A stretch of DNA of 59,257 nucleotides from Mogibacterium sp. (GCA_017431685.1 JAFRKO010000024.1:1-59257), one strand, 5' to 3'; shown: positions 26,453 to 34,955, numbered from the stretch's first letter. Made by a program: numbers and translations. The notes: generated by a model not told the origin, from the letters alone.

Positions 26453-26820
26453 ACTTCCGTCCTAAACGCTGAAAACGGGGCCTAGGGACGGAAGTCGGCG
26501 AGGGCATAGGGAGTAAAACTTCCGTCCCAAACACTGAAAACGGGGCCTAGGGACGGAAGTCGGCGAGGGCATAGGGAGTAAAACTTCCGTCCCAAACACT
26601 GAAAACGGGGCCTAGGGACGGAAGTCAGCGAGGGCATAGGGAGTAAAACTTCCGTCCTAAACGCTGAAAACGGGGCCTAGGGACGGAAGTCGGCAAGGGC
26701 ACAGGGAGTAAAACTTCCGTCCCAAACACTGAAAACGGGCATCCGGGACGGAAGTCGGCAAGGGCACAGGGAGTAAAACTTCCGTCCCAAACGCAGAAAA
26801 CGGGGCCTGGGGACGGAAGT
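26453..26820. repeat. six tandem 65-bp repeats, each with a 10-11 bp hairpin
   Basis: Units start at 26453, 26518, 26583, 26648, 26713 and 26778, an exact 65-base period. Each unit opens with ACTTCCGTCC and has its inverted copy GGACGGAAGT 33 bases later (43-base unit), followed by a conserved 22-base linker (CGGCGAGGGCATAGGGAGTAAA type). The arms are invariant. The loop and linker vary at a few sites, and the eleventh pair alternates C-G with T-G. The period is not a multiple of three and no frame runs through it. It is not a CRISPR array because the linkers are near-identical. Confidence 0.93.
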
Positions 26821-27055
26821 CAGGAAATCACAATGAGTAATTATCTTTTCCCTAATACAACTACGGGACATATAAGGTGCAGCATCTGCTGAGGCTTGCA
26901 ATGAGTGGGCTGCAAATAAAAAAACATCAGGATCTGCACGAGTATGCTTTTCCTGATGTTTTATATTTTCGCTATATAATATTAACGTAATGACATTGGG
27001 CAGAAAAGCCGTCCGCTTTTTTCATTATTACCACTGCGGAAGTGTTTTGAATTCT
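26821..27055. other. gene-free stretch between repeat array and acyl-CoA ligase
   Basis: Apart from the hairpin at 26921-26962 nothing firm is seen. A 19-codon frame at 26833-26892 (plus) has AGGA seven bases upstream but no other support. Confidence 0.4.
26921..26962 (-). terminator. terminator of the acyl-CoA ligase gene
   Basis: AAAACATCAGG (26921-26931) is complementary to CCTGATGTTTT (26952-26962). On the minus strand a T-run (TTTTTTTATTT) follows the stem. The 20-nt loop is long. It could act in both directions. Confidence 0.65.
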
Positions 27056-28897
27056 CTATGCTCGCTTGTTGTCCTCAACGAAGCGTCTGATCTTGTTTGT
27101 AGTGGTCTTGTCGAATTCACGATTGCGGACTATGACGTGAGCGATCCTCTTGAATCTCGGAAGGTCGCTGTTGATCTTGTCGACCTCTGCATCGATCAGG
27201 GCTTCCGCCTGCTCAGCTGTGTAGTCAGGTCCGAGCTTTCTTTCGAGTACTTCCTTATCCAGCCTGATGGTTGCGCAGATGCCGTTCCACGGTGAGTTAG
27301 GGTCGCGGTCGCCGCCCCATACCATTGACTCAGCTACTACAGGCAGTGCCTGCAGGTAGCTTTCGAGTTCCTCAGGGAAGACGTTCTTGCCGTTGTTGGC
27401 GATGATGACGTTCTTCTTACGGCCGGTGATGAAAACGTAATTGTCGCGGTCGAGGTAGCCGATGTCGCCGGTGTGGAACCAGCCCTCTTCATCAAGAACG
27501 GCTGCAGTGTTCTCAGGGTCCTTGTAGTAACCCATCATCACCTGCGGTCCGCGGAAGCAGATCTCACCGATGCCGTTGCTGTCTGCGTCGAGTATCTTGC
27601 ACTCGGTGAACGGCATGAGATGCCCGGCAGAAGCGTTCTTCATATACTTGCGCTTCGCAGGATTGAGAGCGACTATCGGAGAGCACTCCGAGAGGCCGTA
27701 ACCCTGGATGGCGTTGAAGCCTATGTTGCAGAACGAGTCGAGTATGGCCCCGTCGATAGGAGCACCGCCCGAGATGATAGTGTGCATTCTGCCGCCGAAT
27801 ACAGCCTCGATATCCTTTGTGACTTTCTTAGGCAGCTTCACCTTGAAGCGGCTGGCTTCACGGTCCATGAGCTCAAACACTTTCATCTGCTTTTCGCTGA
27901 GTTTGTCTGCGACCGAGCGTCTTATCTTATTGTGGAAGTTCTCGATGATGGCAGGTACGGCCAACATGATTGTAGGCCTGACCTCGAGGATGTCCTTGCG
28001 AATGTACTTGAGTCCGCGGCTGAATGCGACAGTAGCTCCGCTGTATACGCAGCTGAGGAATGTAGCGGTGCATTCATAGCAGTGATGCATCGGCAGTACA
28101 GAGAAGCAGATATCCTTCGGGTGAGCCTCAAACATGGACTGCACGAGTATGGTGTCGAGCATCAGGTTGCGGTGCGAGAGCATAACGCCCTTTGCCACAC
28201 CGGTCGTACCGGATGTAAAGATGATCGCTGCGAGATCGGTGTTGACCACCTGTGCGTCGATGTAACGGCGGTCTCCGTTCCAGACCATGTGGCGGCCTTC
28301 TTCGCGAAGCTTCTTCCACGAGATGAGCCCGGCTTCGGCATCTTCGTCCTCATCCATATCGGCATTGATGACATAGCGGAGATTCGTTTCGCCGCCTGCC
28401 TTGATACGCTTGAAGATCTCGTAGTACTTGTTGTTTATGGTAATGACTGCCTCGAGCTCGCCCTTGACGGTGAGCTGTGTAAGCTCACTTTCATTCAGTT
28501 CCCTGTCGAGAGGTACCACGACTCCGACACCGCCTATTATAGCGAGGTAGGATTCGCCCCACTCAGAAGAGTTGCGGCCAATGAGGCCGATGTGCCTGTC
28601 TTCGAGGCCCAGGTCGAGCAGACCTGTCCCGATAGCGTTGACATCTTCGCGTGCCTGGCGGAAGCTGATCTCCCTGAAAGGCTGATTCGGCTTGTACTTC
28701 TGCATGAAGAGCGGAAGATCAGGATGCTCATCTGCGCTGTAATTGAGCATGTCCTTGATGTCGGTCACGACATGCTTCTCTTTGAAGAGGTAGCGTTTGT
28801 CTTTTGATTTCCTGAGTTCCGTGAGCATCTGTTCAATGACTTCGCGCTCGCGTCTTTTAATATTTCTGTATTCAGAATCTGTGTATTTTCTGCTCAT
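27056..28897 (-). CDS. AMP-dependent synthetase / long-chain acyl-CoA ligase
   Basis: A 613-residue ANL-superfamily enzyme that activates a carboxylate with ATP and transfers it to CoA or another thiol. The phosphate loop IIFTSGTTGVAKG, the YGLSECSP motif, the GWFHTGDIGYLD hinge region and the C-terminal ITGRKKNVIIANNGKNVFPEE motif (with the catalytic Lys region) are all present. Length and the N-terminal extension fit the FadD15/long-chain group. The ribosome binding site is weak (GGGA). It is divergent from the HypB/nitrogenase-like block, so a shared role is not implied. Substrate is unknown. Confidence 0.88.
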   Translation of the reverse strand: MSRKYTDSEYRNIKRREREVIEQMLTELRKSKDKRYLFKEKHVVTDIKDMLNYSADEHPDLPLFMQKYKPNQPFREISFRQAREDVNAIGTGLLDLGLEDRHIGLIGRNSSEWGESYLAIIGGVGVVVPLDRELNESELTQLTVKGELEAVITINNKYYEIFKRIKAGGETNLRYVINADMDEDEDAEAGLISWKKLREEGRHMVWNGDRRYIDAQVVNTDLAAIIFTSGTTGVAKGVMLSHRNLMLDTILVQSMFEAHPKDICFSVLPMHHCYECTATFLSCVYSGATVAFSRGLKYIRKDILEVRPTIMLAVPAIIENFHNKIRRSVADKLSEKQMKVFELMDREASRFKVKLPKKVTKDIEAVFGGRMHTIISGGAPIDGAILDSFCNIGFNAIQGYGLSECSPIVALNPAKRKYMKNASAGHLMPFTECKILDADSNGIGEICFRGPQVMMGYYKDPENTAAVLDEEGWFHTGDIGYLDRDNYVFITGRKKNVIIANNGKNVFPEELESYLQALPVVAESMVWGGDRDPNSPWNGICATIRLDKEVLERKLGPDYTAEQAEALIDAEVDKINSDLPRFKRIAHVIVRNREFDKTTTNKIRRFVEDNKRA

Positions 28898-28986
28898 GAT
28901 AATGTCCCAATGCGCTGTTTGCTTGCGCCAGCTGTTTTGTTTCTATATAATTCGTGCATTAATTGAAACTTAGTCATATAATGTAG

Positions 28987-29016
28987 TTTACAAATTAGTA
29001 TTATATCATATATAAG
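28987..29016 (+). promoter_or_regulatory. possible promoter of the hypB/nitrogenase-like block
   Basis: TTTACA (28987-28992) is followed after 16-18 bases by TATATA/TATAAG (29009-29016) in the divergent gap. It is the only -35/-10 pair found ahead of the block. Confidence 0.3.
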
Positions 29017-29178
29017 TTCATGGAGCATATATTAACACTCCGCGTGGACTTTTCAAGAAAAAAGTTACATAAACAAAAAAATTCCCTGTTTTTTCAATAT
29101 TTCTGGAGAATTCTTCAATAAAAAGGAGCTCAAAAGAACTTTGAATACGGGGATGAATATAGAAAGGAAGATATTGGA

Positions 29179-29856
29179 ATGGAAGAAGTAAGGATCATTG
29201 ACCTTAAAGAAAGCATCCTGGCGGACAACGACGCGGATGCAGACAAGCTGCGCGAAGAACTGGCAGCAGAAAAGACCGTATATATCAATGTAATGAGCTC
29301 ACCGGGGTCCGGCAAGACCTCGACTATACTAAGGCTCGTAGAACAGCTGAGGCTGCTCTGCAAGGTGGGAGTCCTTGAGGCCGACATCGATGGCGATGTG
29401 GATACAAAGACGATGCTGGATGCAGGCATCCCTTCGGTGCAGCTCCACACGGGCGGAATGTGCCACCTCGACGCGGACATGAGCCGTCAGGCCCTGCGCG
29501 AGATCAACTCGAAGGATCTCGACATAGTCATTCTCGAGAATGTCGGTAATCTTGTATGCCCTGCAGAGTTCGACACAGGAGCTCAGATCAACCTCGTCAT
29601 CCTTTCGGTACCTGAAGGTGATGACAAACCGCTCAAGTATCCTCTGATGTTCACAAAAGCCGACGTAGTGGTAGTCAATAAGATCGATGCCATGGAGGCA
29701 TTCGATTTCAGCCCTGAGAAATTCAAGCAGTATGTTGCCGAGTGCTGCCCTGAGGCACCTGTGTTCATGGTGTCGGCAGCGACCGGTGAAGGCATAATTG
29801 CTCTGTCTGAGTGGGTCGGAGAACGCGCAAAGGAAATTCTTGAATATATTGGTTAG
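29179..29856 (+). CDS. hypB: HypB-family nickel-insertion GTPase, copy 1
   Basis: A 225-residue SIMIBI-class GTPase of the HypB family, which delivers nickel to hydrogenases. It shows the P-loop SSPGSGKTS (S41-T47), EADIDGDVDT, the conserved metal site C95-H96 in GGMCHLDADM, C127 in ENVGNLVCPAEFD, and the NKID base-recognition motif. The His-rich nickel store of some HypB proteins is absent. An AGAAAGGAAG site precedes ATG. It is the first gene of the co-directional block that leads to the nitrogenase-like genes; no hydrogenase or hypA gene is in the window, so its client may be different. Confidence 0.88.
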   Translation: MEEVRIIDLKESILADNDADADKLREELAAEKTVYINVMSSPGSGKTSTILRLVEQLRLLCKVGVLEADIDGDVDTKTMLDAGIPSVQLHTGGMCHLDADMSRQALREINSKDLDIVILENVGNLVCPAEFDTGAQINLVILSVPEGDDKPLKYPLMFTKADVVVVNKIDAMEAFDFSPEKFKQYVAECCPEAPVFMVSAATGEGIIALSEWVGERAKEILEYIG

Positions 29857-29871
29857 AATGAGGAAACAGCT

Positions 29872-30549
29872 ATGTCAGAAAACAATGTTAGAGTAATAGA
29901 TGTAAATGTAGGCATTTTCGAAGAAAATGACCGCATTGCCGCAGAAGTAAGGGCACAGAACAAAGCAAACGGCACTTTCATGGTGAACGTGATGGCATCG
30001 CCGGGAGCGGGCAAGACTACTACGCTCCTACGTACCATAGCCGAGCTGGGCAATGAATACAACATAGGCGTTATGGAGGCGGATATTGAGGCAACAGTCG
30101 ATGCAGAAAAGATGGCAGAGGCGGGCGTGCGTTCGATGCAGATCCATACCGGCGGAGAGTGCTGTATGGACGCTGCGATGACACAGGCTGCTATCAATGA
30201 GTTCGATACGAAGGACCTCGATGTAGTATTCCTCGAGAACGTTGGAAATCTTGTGTGCACAGCTGAGCAGGATACAGGCGCGAACATAAATATCGAGATA
30301 CTGTCGGTTCCTGAAGGCGACGACAAGCCGCTGAAGTATCCTCTTATGTTTACTGTTACGCAGGCAGTTCTGGTAAACAAGACCGACACACGCAAGTTCT
30401 TCGCATTCGATGATGACGCATTTGTTGAGAGAGTACACGCGCTGAATCCGCTGTCAGAGATATTCTTCGTATCGGCAAAGACGGGTGAAGGCTTCGACGC
30501 ATGGATCAGCTGGCTCAGAAGGCAGATCGAATTATCCAAGGCACTGTAA
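29872..30549 (+). CDS. hypB: HypB-family GTPase, copy 2, altered metal site
   Basis: A second 225-residue HypB homologue, 15 bases after the first. The P-loop (ASPGAGKTTT), EADIEATVDA, ENVGNLVCTAEQD (C129) and NKTD motifs are intact. At the metal site the Cys-His pair of copy 1 is Cys-Cys (C97-C98 in GGECCMDAAM). The pair therefore differs at the residue most directly linked to nickel handling, which suggests a different metal, a heterodimer or a distinct client. GAGGAAACAGCT precedes the ATG. Confidence 0.87.
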   Translation: MSENNVRVIDVNVGIFEENDRIAAEVRAQNKANGTFMVNVMASPGAGKTTTLLRTIAELGNEYNIGVMEADIEATVDAEKMAEAGVRSMQIHTGGECCMDAAMTQAAINEFDTKDLDVVFLENVGNLVCTAEQDTGANINIEILSVPEGDDKPLKYPLMFTVTQAVLVNKTDTRKFFAFDDDAFVERVHALNPLSEIFFVSAKTGEGFDAWISWLRRQIELSKAL

Positions 30550-30628
30550 AGCATAATATGACTCAAAAAGCTCCGGGCGAAGACTCTTTGAGGCATATAT
30601 CATTGATGATTTAGAAAGAGGGTTAATT

Positions 30629-31492
30629 ATGTTTGATGTTGCAATTATCGGGACCGGGCCTGCGGGCCTTTCTGCAGCACTCACACTGAAGCTGCACAAC
30701 AAGGATATCATCTGGTTCGGCTCAAATGAGCTGAGCGACAAGGTCGGCAAGTCGGAAAAGATAGCCAACTATCCGGGCGTACCGATGATTTCGGGACCGG
30801 ATCTCAACAGACATTTCCGCGAGCAGGCAAAAGAAATGGGGCTAGAGCCTGTAGACAAGCGCGTGACCAACATTGCTGACATGGGCGGCACGTTCATGGT
30901 GCTTGCAGATAATGAAATGTTTGAGGCGCGTACGGTTCTGCTCGCCACGGGCATTGCGGCCGCCAAGGGAATGGAGAACGAGGCCAGACTGCTCGGCGCC
31001 GGCGTGAGCTACTGCGCAACATGCGACGGCTTCCTTTATAAAGGAAAAACTGCGGCTGTGTACTGCACAGATGAGCGTATGGAGCACGATATAAAGTATC
31101 TCGAAGAGATCTGCGGAAAGCTGTATATATACACGAGCTTTGGTTACACTACTGACGCGGAGAACGCGGAGATACTCAGGCTGCCGGTCAGGAAACTCGA
31201 TGGCGGCATGAAGTGCGATTCCATAGAGCTTACGGATGGAACTAAGATAGATGTGGACGGCATCTTCATACTGAGACCGGCTATCGCGCCGTCAACGGTG
31301 ATGCCGGGTCTTGAGATGGACGGCGCTCATATTATAGTGAACCGCAGCCAGGAGACCAATTTCAAAGGATTTTACGCTGCCGGTGACTGCACGGGCAGGC
31401 CTTACCAGATAGCGAAGGCGGTAGGTGAGGGAAACATCGCGGCACACGCGATCCTTGAGCGCCTGAGCGAGATCGAGAAGGAGAATAAATAA
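30629..31492 (+). CDS. thioredoxin-reductase-like flavoprotein without a clear NADPH site
   Basis: A 287-residue protein of the TrxB family with the FAD motif IIGTGPAGLSAAL and the redox pair C129-x-x-C132 (YCATCDGF). In normal TrxB the inserted NADPH domain carries GGGxSA and HRR motifs; here the same place reads VYCTDERMEHDI, and neither motif is visible. This resembles the ferredoxin-dependent flavin thioredoxin reductases (FFTR/DFTR) of Clostridia. A different low-potential donor is therefore likely. The stop overlaps the start of the ATC hydrolase gene (TAATG), so the two are translationally coupled. Confidence 0.8.
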   Translation: MFDVAIIGTGPAGLSAALTLKLHNKDIIWFGSNELSDKVGKSEKIANYPGVPMISGPDLNRHFREQAKEMGLEPVDKRVTNIADMGGTFMVLADNEMFEARTVLLATGIAAAKGMENEARLLGAGVSYCATCDGFLYKGKTAAVYCTDERMEHDIKYLEEICGKLYIYTSFGYTTDAENAEILRLPVRKLDGGMKCDSIELTDGTKIDVDGIFILRPAIAPSTVMPGLEMDGAHIIVNRSQETNFKGFYAAGDCTGRPYQIAKAVGEGNIAAHAILERLSEIEKENK

Positions 31493-32184
31493 TGGCAGAA
31501 CTCAGGATAGAGAACCAGGCAATGATGTTCGCTTTCCTAAGCCGCGCGGCCATTGAAGCAAAGGGCGAAGAAGGAAGAGCAGCTATCCAGGACGGCATGA
31601 TACGCTACGGAAAGGAGCGAGGCGCCAGAATGGCAGAGCGTGCGCGCAAAGCCGGAGATCCAGTCGATCTGTGGACAAACCAGGCGTATGGCGAGTGGAA
31701 GCCTGACTATGCCGGCCAGATGGAGTTTGGCATGCTCCGCTCAGAGCCTACTTATCAGACATATATAGCAAAATGCGCATGGTGCGATGCCTGGAAGAAA
31801 AACGACATCCTCGAGTACGGACGCGAGTACTGCGTAAATGTAGATGCTGCCGTATATGAGGGCTTCGGCTGCGGAGCCGTATGCACTCCGATCTCGACTT
31901 CCATGAGCTGGGGCGGTGAGCGCTGCGACTTCGACTGGGGCAAGCCTCTCAGCGAGGAAGAAATCAAAATGATTTCGGAAAAGAAGGCCGGGCTTGGCAC
32001 AGGCGCCATGAGAGATTTCAGCTTCCACACGGCTCACATATATTTTTCTATCGCTGATGAGCTCCGCAGGCATTTTCCTGAAGAGTCGGAGGCGATGATC
32101 GAAAAAGCCGTTGCTGACTATATTGACCTTTTCGGACAGGAAGCGTATGATTGCCTGCTGGAGTTCTCGCCTGACGAGTTCTGA
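31492..32184 (+). CDS. L-2-amino-thiazoline-4-carboxylate hydrolase family protein
   Basis: A 230-residue member of the ATC_hydrolase family, named for opening of the thiazoline ring of ATC toward L-cysteine; most members have no proven substrate. Visible marks are the cysteine-rich core CAWCDAW (C95, C98), EYCVNVDAAVYEGFGCG (C114, C127) and C131, C145, and the C-terminal YIDLFGQEAYD. GAAGGAG within the end of the preceding gene serves as ribosome binding site. The gene belongs to the nitrogenase-like block and its metal-rich cysteine set fits a metallo-sulfur theme, which is inference. Confidence 0.75.
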   Translation: MAELRIENQAMMFAFLSRAAIEAKGEEGRAAIQDGMIRYGKERGARMAERARKAGDPVDLWTNQAYGEWKPDYAGQMEFGMLRSEPTYQTYIAKCAWCDAWKKNDILEYGREYCVNVDAAVYEGFGCGAVCTPISTSMSWGGERCDFDWGKPLSEEEIKMISEKKAGLGTGAMRDFSFHTAHIYFSIADELRRHFPEESEAMIEKAVADYIDLFGQEAYDCLLEFSPDEF

Positions 32185-32204
32185 CAGACAGGAGAAAATA
32201 TAAT

Positions 32205-33446
32205 TTGAATAAGTTAAAACTTAATGCTGAATACGCATCAACACTCGGGGCATACTGGATGATCTACGGGATCACAGGCAGTTTTGCCTCGGTTTTTATG
32301 CTCGCAAAAGGCTATGACAACATGCACATAGGCATAACTCTGGCAGCGGCAAATCTGCTGGCGCTGGGCCTGCAGCCTTTTGTTGCCGATCACATGGACA
32401 AGGCAAAGGGGATAAAGATAATCGATGCCACGGTATGGATGACCCTTATCATGATGCTGACCGGCGCGGGATATTTTATTTTTACAGGAGGATCGCTTTT
32501 GCTGGCTGCGGTCATCGCAGTCATTCTGGCGATACACGCCCTGCTTCAGCCGCTGCTCAATTCGCTTGCGTTCAGGCTCAGCGAGAGCGGAACGAATGTA
32601 AATTTCGGAATAGGAAGGGCCGGAGGTTCGCTGGGATTCTCCGTCATAGTGGGGGTTCTCGGAACTCTCGTTGAGAAAAAAGGAGAGATGTCGGTCCCTG
32701 TATGTGCGGAGGCAGCCTGCGCGCTGCTGATAGCACTTCTTTTTCTTACAAAGTACAGCTTCACAAAAATGAAGCGGGCAAATGATATCGAGATCGCTGA
32801 GCATCCAGGCGAAAACCCGGCAGTAGCTGACGCGGATGATGACGAAAGGATAGACCTCAAGGCGTTCATCAGGCGAAATAAATACTTCTTCATAATGAAC
32901 CTGGGGATCTCCGGGCTGCTCTTCAGCAACGCGATCCTCAGCAATTATATGCCGCAGATAGCAGGCGGAGTAGGAGGCACTACTGAGCAGACCGGTAGGA
33001 TCCTCTCCCTTATGGCTCTCCTCGAGATGCCTACAATGATCTTCATCGGAACAATAAAGAAACACTTTCAGAGCCGCACGCTCATAAAGACCGCAGCGGC
33101 CGGTTTCACCGGGAAGATCGTGGTCTGCTGGCTCGCCGGCTCGGTAACAGTGCTCTTTGCCGCACAGGCATTTCAGCTTGTGGCATTCGCGCTTCTGATG
33201 CCTGCCATGGTCTATTACGTCAATGAGATAATGAGCCCGGGTGAGGCCGTCAAGGGACAGTCTCTTTTCACGATGATGTTTACATTCTCTACTATCATCG
33301 CGAGCTTTGCGGGAGGCTGGATACTCGACGCATCCGGAGCAAAGGTACTAGCCTTCGCAGCTGCCCTGGTGACTGCTGCCGGAGCTGCCGTTGTGTTCCT
33401 GAGCATCGATAAGGTGGAGGATCACAGGAGATTGCCGCACGACTGA
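32205..33446 (+). CDS. MFS transporter
   Basis: A 413-residue protein with about twelve membrane spans of the major facilitator superfamily, with the central cytoplasmic loop rich in charged residues (DADDDERIDLKAFIRRNK). No substrate-specific motif was recognised. Initiation is probably at TTG 32205, ten bases after GGAG. It lies 20 bases after the ATC hydrolase gene, so it may move the substrate or product of that pathway. Confidence 0.82.
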   Translation: MNKLKLNAEYASTLGAYWMIYGITGSFASVFMLAKGYDNMHIGITLAAANLLALGLQPFVADHMDKAKGIKIIDATVWMTLIMMLTGAGYFIFTGGSLLLAAVIAVILAIHALLQPLLNSLAFRLSESGTNVNFGIGRAGGSLGFSVIVGVLGTLVEKKGEMSVPVCAEAACALLIALLFLTKYSFTKMKRANDIEIAEHPGENPAVADADDDERIDLKAFIRRNKYFFIMNLGISGLLFSNAILSNYMPQIAGGVGGTTEQTGRILSLMALLEMPTMIFIGTIKKHFQSRTLIKTAAAGFTGKIVVCWLAGSVTVLFAAQAFQLVAFALLMPAMVYYVNEIMSPGEAVKGQSLFTMMFTFSTIIASFAGGWILDASGAKVLAFAAALVTAAGAAVVFLSIDKVEDHRRLPHD

Positions 33447-33460
33447 TGTTGTGCTAAAAT
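33432..33460 (+). promoter_or_regulatory. internal promoter before the TM1266-family gene
   Basis: TTGCCG (33432-33437) and TAAAAT (33455-33460) are separated by exactly 17 bases, at the end of the MFS gene. It could allow the regulator and the downstream genes to be expressed separately. Confidence 0.45.
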
Positions 33461-33490
33461 CACTTTACAACTGAAAACAGGAGATCAACT

Positions 33491-33736
33491 ATGGAAACCC
33501 GAGTCGCCGTGATAAGCATTATCGTCACGCAGTCCGACAGGGTCGAAATGCTGAATGAGCTTCTCCATGAGTACGCCGCTTATATTATCGGGCGCATGGG
33601 GATCCCGTATAAAGAGAAGGGGATCAGCATAATCAGCATAGCGATCGACGCGCCTATGGATAAGATCAATTCACTTACCGGAGCGCTCGGACGCCTCGAC
33701 GGTATAAATGCCAAGGTGACCTATGCCAAAGTATAA
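33491..33736 (+). CDS. TM1266-family putative regulator
   Basis: An 81-residue protein of the family annotated as putative iron-only hydrogenase system regulator (TM1266 type), thought to resemble the ligand-binding domain of NikR. The pattern EYAAYIIGRMGIPYKEKGISIISIAID is diagnostic. An AGGAGATCAACT site precedes ATG. A second copy of this domain forms the C-terminus of the ABC ATPase at 34952-36073, sharing IGRMG(I/L)P. No [FeFe]-hydrogenase genes are in the window, so the usual name may mislead here. Confidence 0.85.
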   Translation: METRVAVISIIVTQSDRVEMLNELLHEYAAYIIGRMGIPYKEKGISIISIAIDAPMDKINSLTGALGRLDGINAKVTYAKV

Positions 33737-33741
33737 AACAT

Positions 33742-33895
33742 CCTCCTGAAGCCGAAATCCCATTAAGAGGGACTGAGGCCGAAGCAAGATGCGAAGGTGA
33801 TCATTTTCAGGCACGCTTTTTCGTGTACTGATATTTTGGATCTAATCAGCCTTGCTTCACACGGAGCGGGGCTGTTTTGATTAGAGAGCAAGGTC
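33742..33895 (+). ncRNA. candidate structured leader RNA (unassigned)
   Basis: The 196-base gap before the FecCD gene has several nested complementarities. CCTGAA near 33748 can pair with TTCAGG near 33808, enclosing GCC-gaaa-TCCC / GGGA-ctga-GGC. CACG/CGTG forms a small hairpin after it. TCTAATCA (33841-33848) pairs with TGATTAGA (33878-33885), while CCTTGCT inside that loop (33850-33856) is complementary to AGCAAGG outside it (33887-33893), giving a pseudoknot or two exclusive folds. I could not match it to a cobalamin, SAM, lysine or molybdenum-cofactor riboswitch consensus. Confidence 0.5.
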
Positions 33896-33932
33896 ACTGT
33901 AAACAAAAAAGTAATACAGGAAGAACGAGCAG

Positions 33933-34955
33933 ATGAGCCTCAAAAGAGACGGAAGGCTTGGAGCCGCATGGATAATAATACTTTTTGTGCTGCCGTTTAT
34001 CGCAGCAGTCATCGCCCTTGGGATCGGACGCATGTCGATCTCGCCGGGCGAGGTATTTGACGTGCTCCGCTCCGCCCTCTCCGGAAAGCATGCGTCCAGC
34101 GAGCTGATAGAAAAGACCGTGATGCAGCTTAGGCTCCCGCGCATAATACTCGCTGCCCTGGTCGGAGCCGGGCTTTCAGTCTCGGGCTGCGCGTTCCAGA
34201 GTCTTTTCGCGAATCCGCTCGCAACCCCGGATACACTCGGTGTGGCAAGCGGCGCGGCTTTCGGCGCCGCCCTCGGGATCCTGCTCGGCTTCAATCTTAT
34301 AGGAATACAGATCCTGGGGCTCTGTATGGGCGGCGCAGCAGTCGCCCTGACGTGGCTTGCGGGATCCGGCAGAGACAGGGGAGGCCTGAGCTATATTGTG
34401 CTCTCGGGCATAATGATAGGCTCACTCTTTTCTGCCCTTATATCTTTCATAAAGTTCGCCGCAGACGAGGAGTCGCAGCTGCCGGCTATCACATACTGGC
34501 TGATGGGCGGCCTTGACAAGGCCAACTACCGCACGCTTTCACTAGGTGCGCCGGTCATAATTGCAGGTGTGCTGATCTTCATACTGATAAGATGGCGCAT
34601 GAATCTGCTGCCTCTGTCCGATGACGAAGCAAAAGCATCGGGTGTCAATATAAGGCTGCTCAGAGGAGTCACCGTCGTGGCGGCGACCGCGGTCACGGCA
34701 TCCTGCGTATCGATGTGCGGACAGGTAGGCTGGGTTGGACTTCTGATCCCGCATATGTGCCGCATGCTCTTCGGCAACAACCACCTTTCGATAGTGCCGG
34801 CATCCGTGAGCTTCGGAGCCGTATTCATGATAATAGTAGACACAATGGCGCGCAGTATATCCGCAGCGGAGATACCTGTATCGATACTGACTGCCATGAT
34901 AGGCGCGCCGTTCTTCATAGTGTTGATGAGAAGAAGCGGAGGATGGCGCATATGA
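33933..34955 (+). CDS. FecCD-family ABC transporter permease
   Basis: A 340-residue permease of the BtuC/FecCD family, which imports iron-siderophores, haem, corrinoids or other metal chelates. It has about nine to ten membrane spans and the family motif GCAFQSLFANPLATPDTLG followed by ASGAAFGA. AGGAAGAACGAG precedes ATG. Its stop overlaps the ABC ATPase start (ATGA). Placed directly before nifHDK-like genes, with a substrate-binding lipoprotein at the end of the block, it completes a type II importer. Confidence 0.93.
   Translation: MSLKRDGRLGAAWIIILFVLPFIAAVIALGIGRMSISPGEVFDVLRSALSGKHASSELIEKTVMQLRLPRIILAALVGAGLSVSGCAFQSLFANPLATPDTLGVASGAAFGAALGILLGFNLIGIQILGLCMGGAAVALTWLAGSGRDRGGLSYIVLSGIMIGSLFSALISFIKFAADEESQLPAITYWLMGGLDKANYRTLSLGAPVIIAGVLIFILIRWRMNLLPLSDDEAKASGVNIRLLRGVTVVAATAVTASCVSMCGQVGWVGLLIPHMCRMLFGNNHLSIVPASVSFGAVFMIIVDTMARSISAAEIPVSILTAMIGAPFFIVLMRRSGGWRI

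Noticed and set aside
26453..26820. CRISPR array
   Set aside because: Linkers between repeats are near-identical, each unit has its own dyad, and no cas gene is near.
33737..33932. Cobalamin, SAM or lysine riboswitch
   Set aside because: Short words such as AGGGACTG and CCGAAG resemble parts of known aptamers, but the full ordered consensus of none is present.
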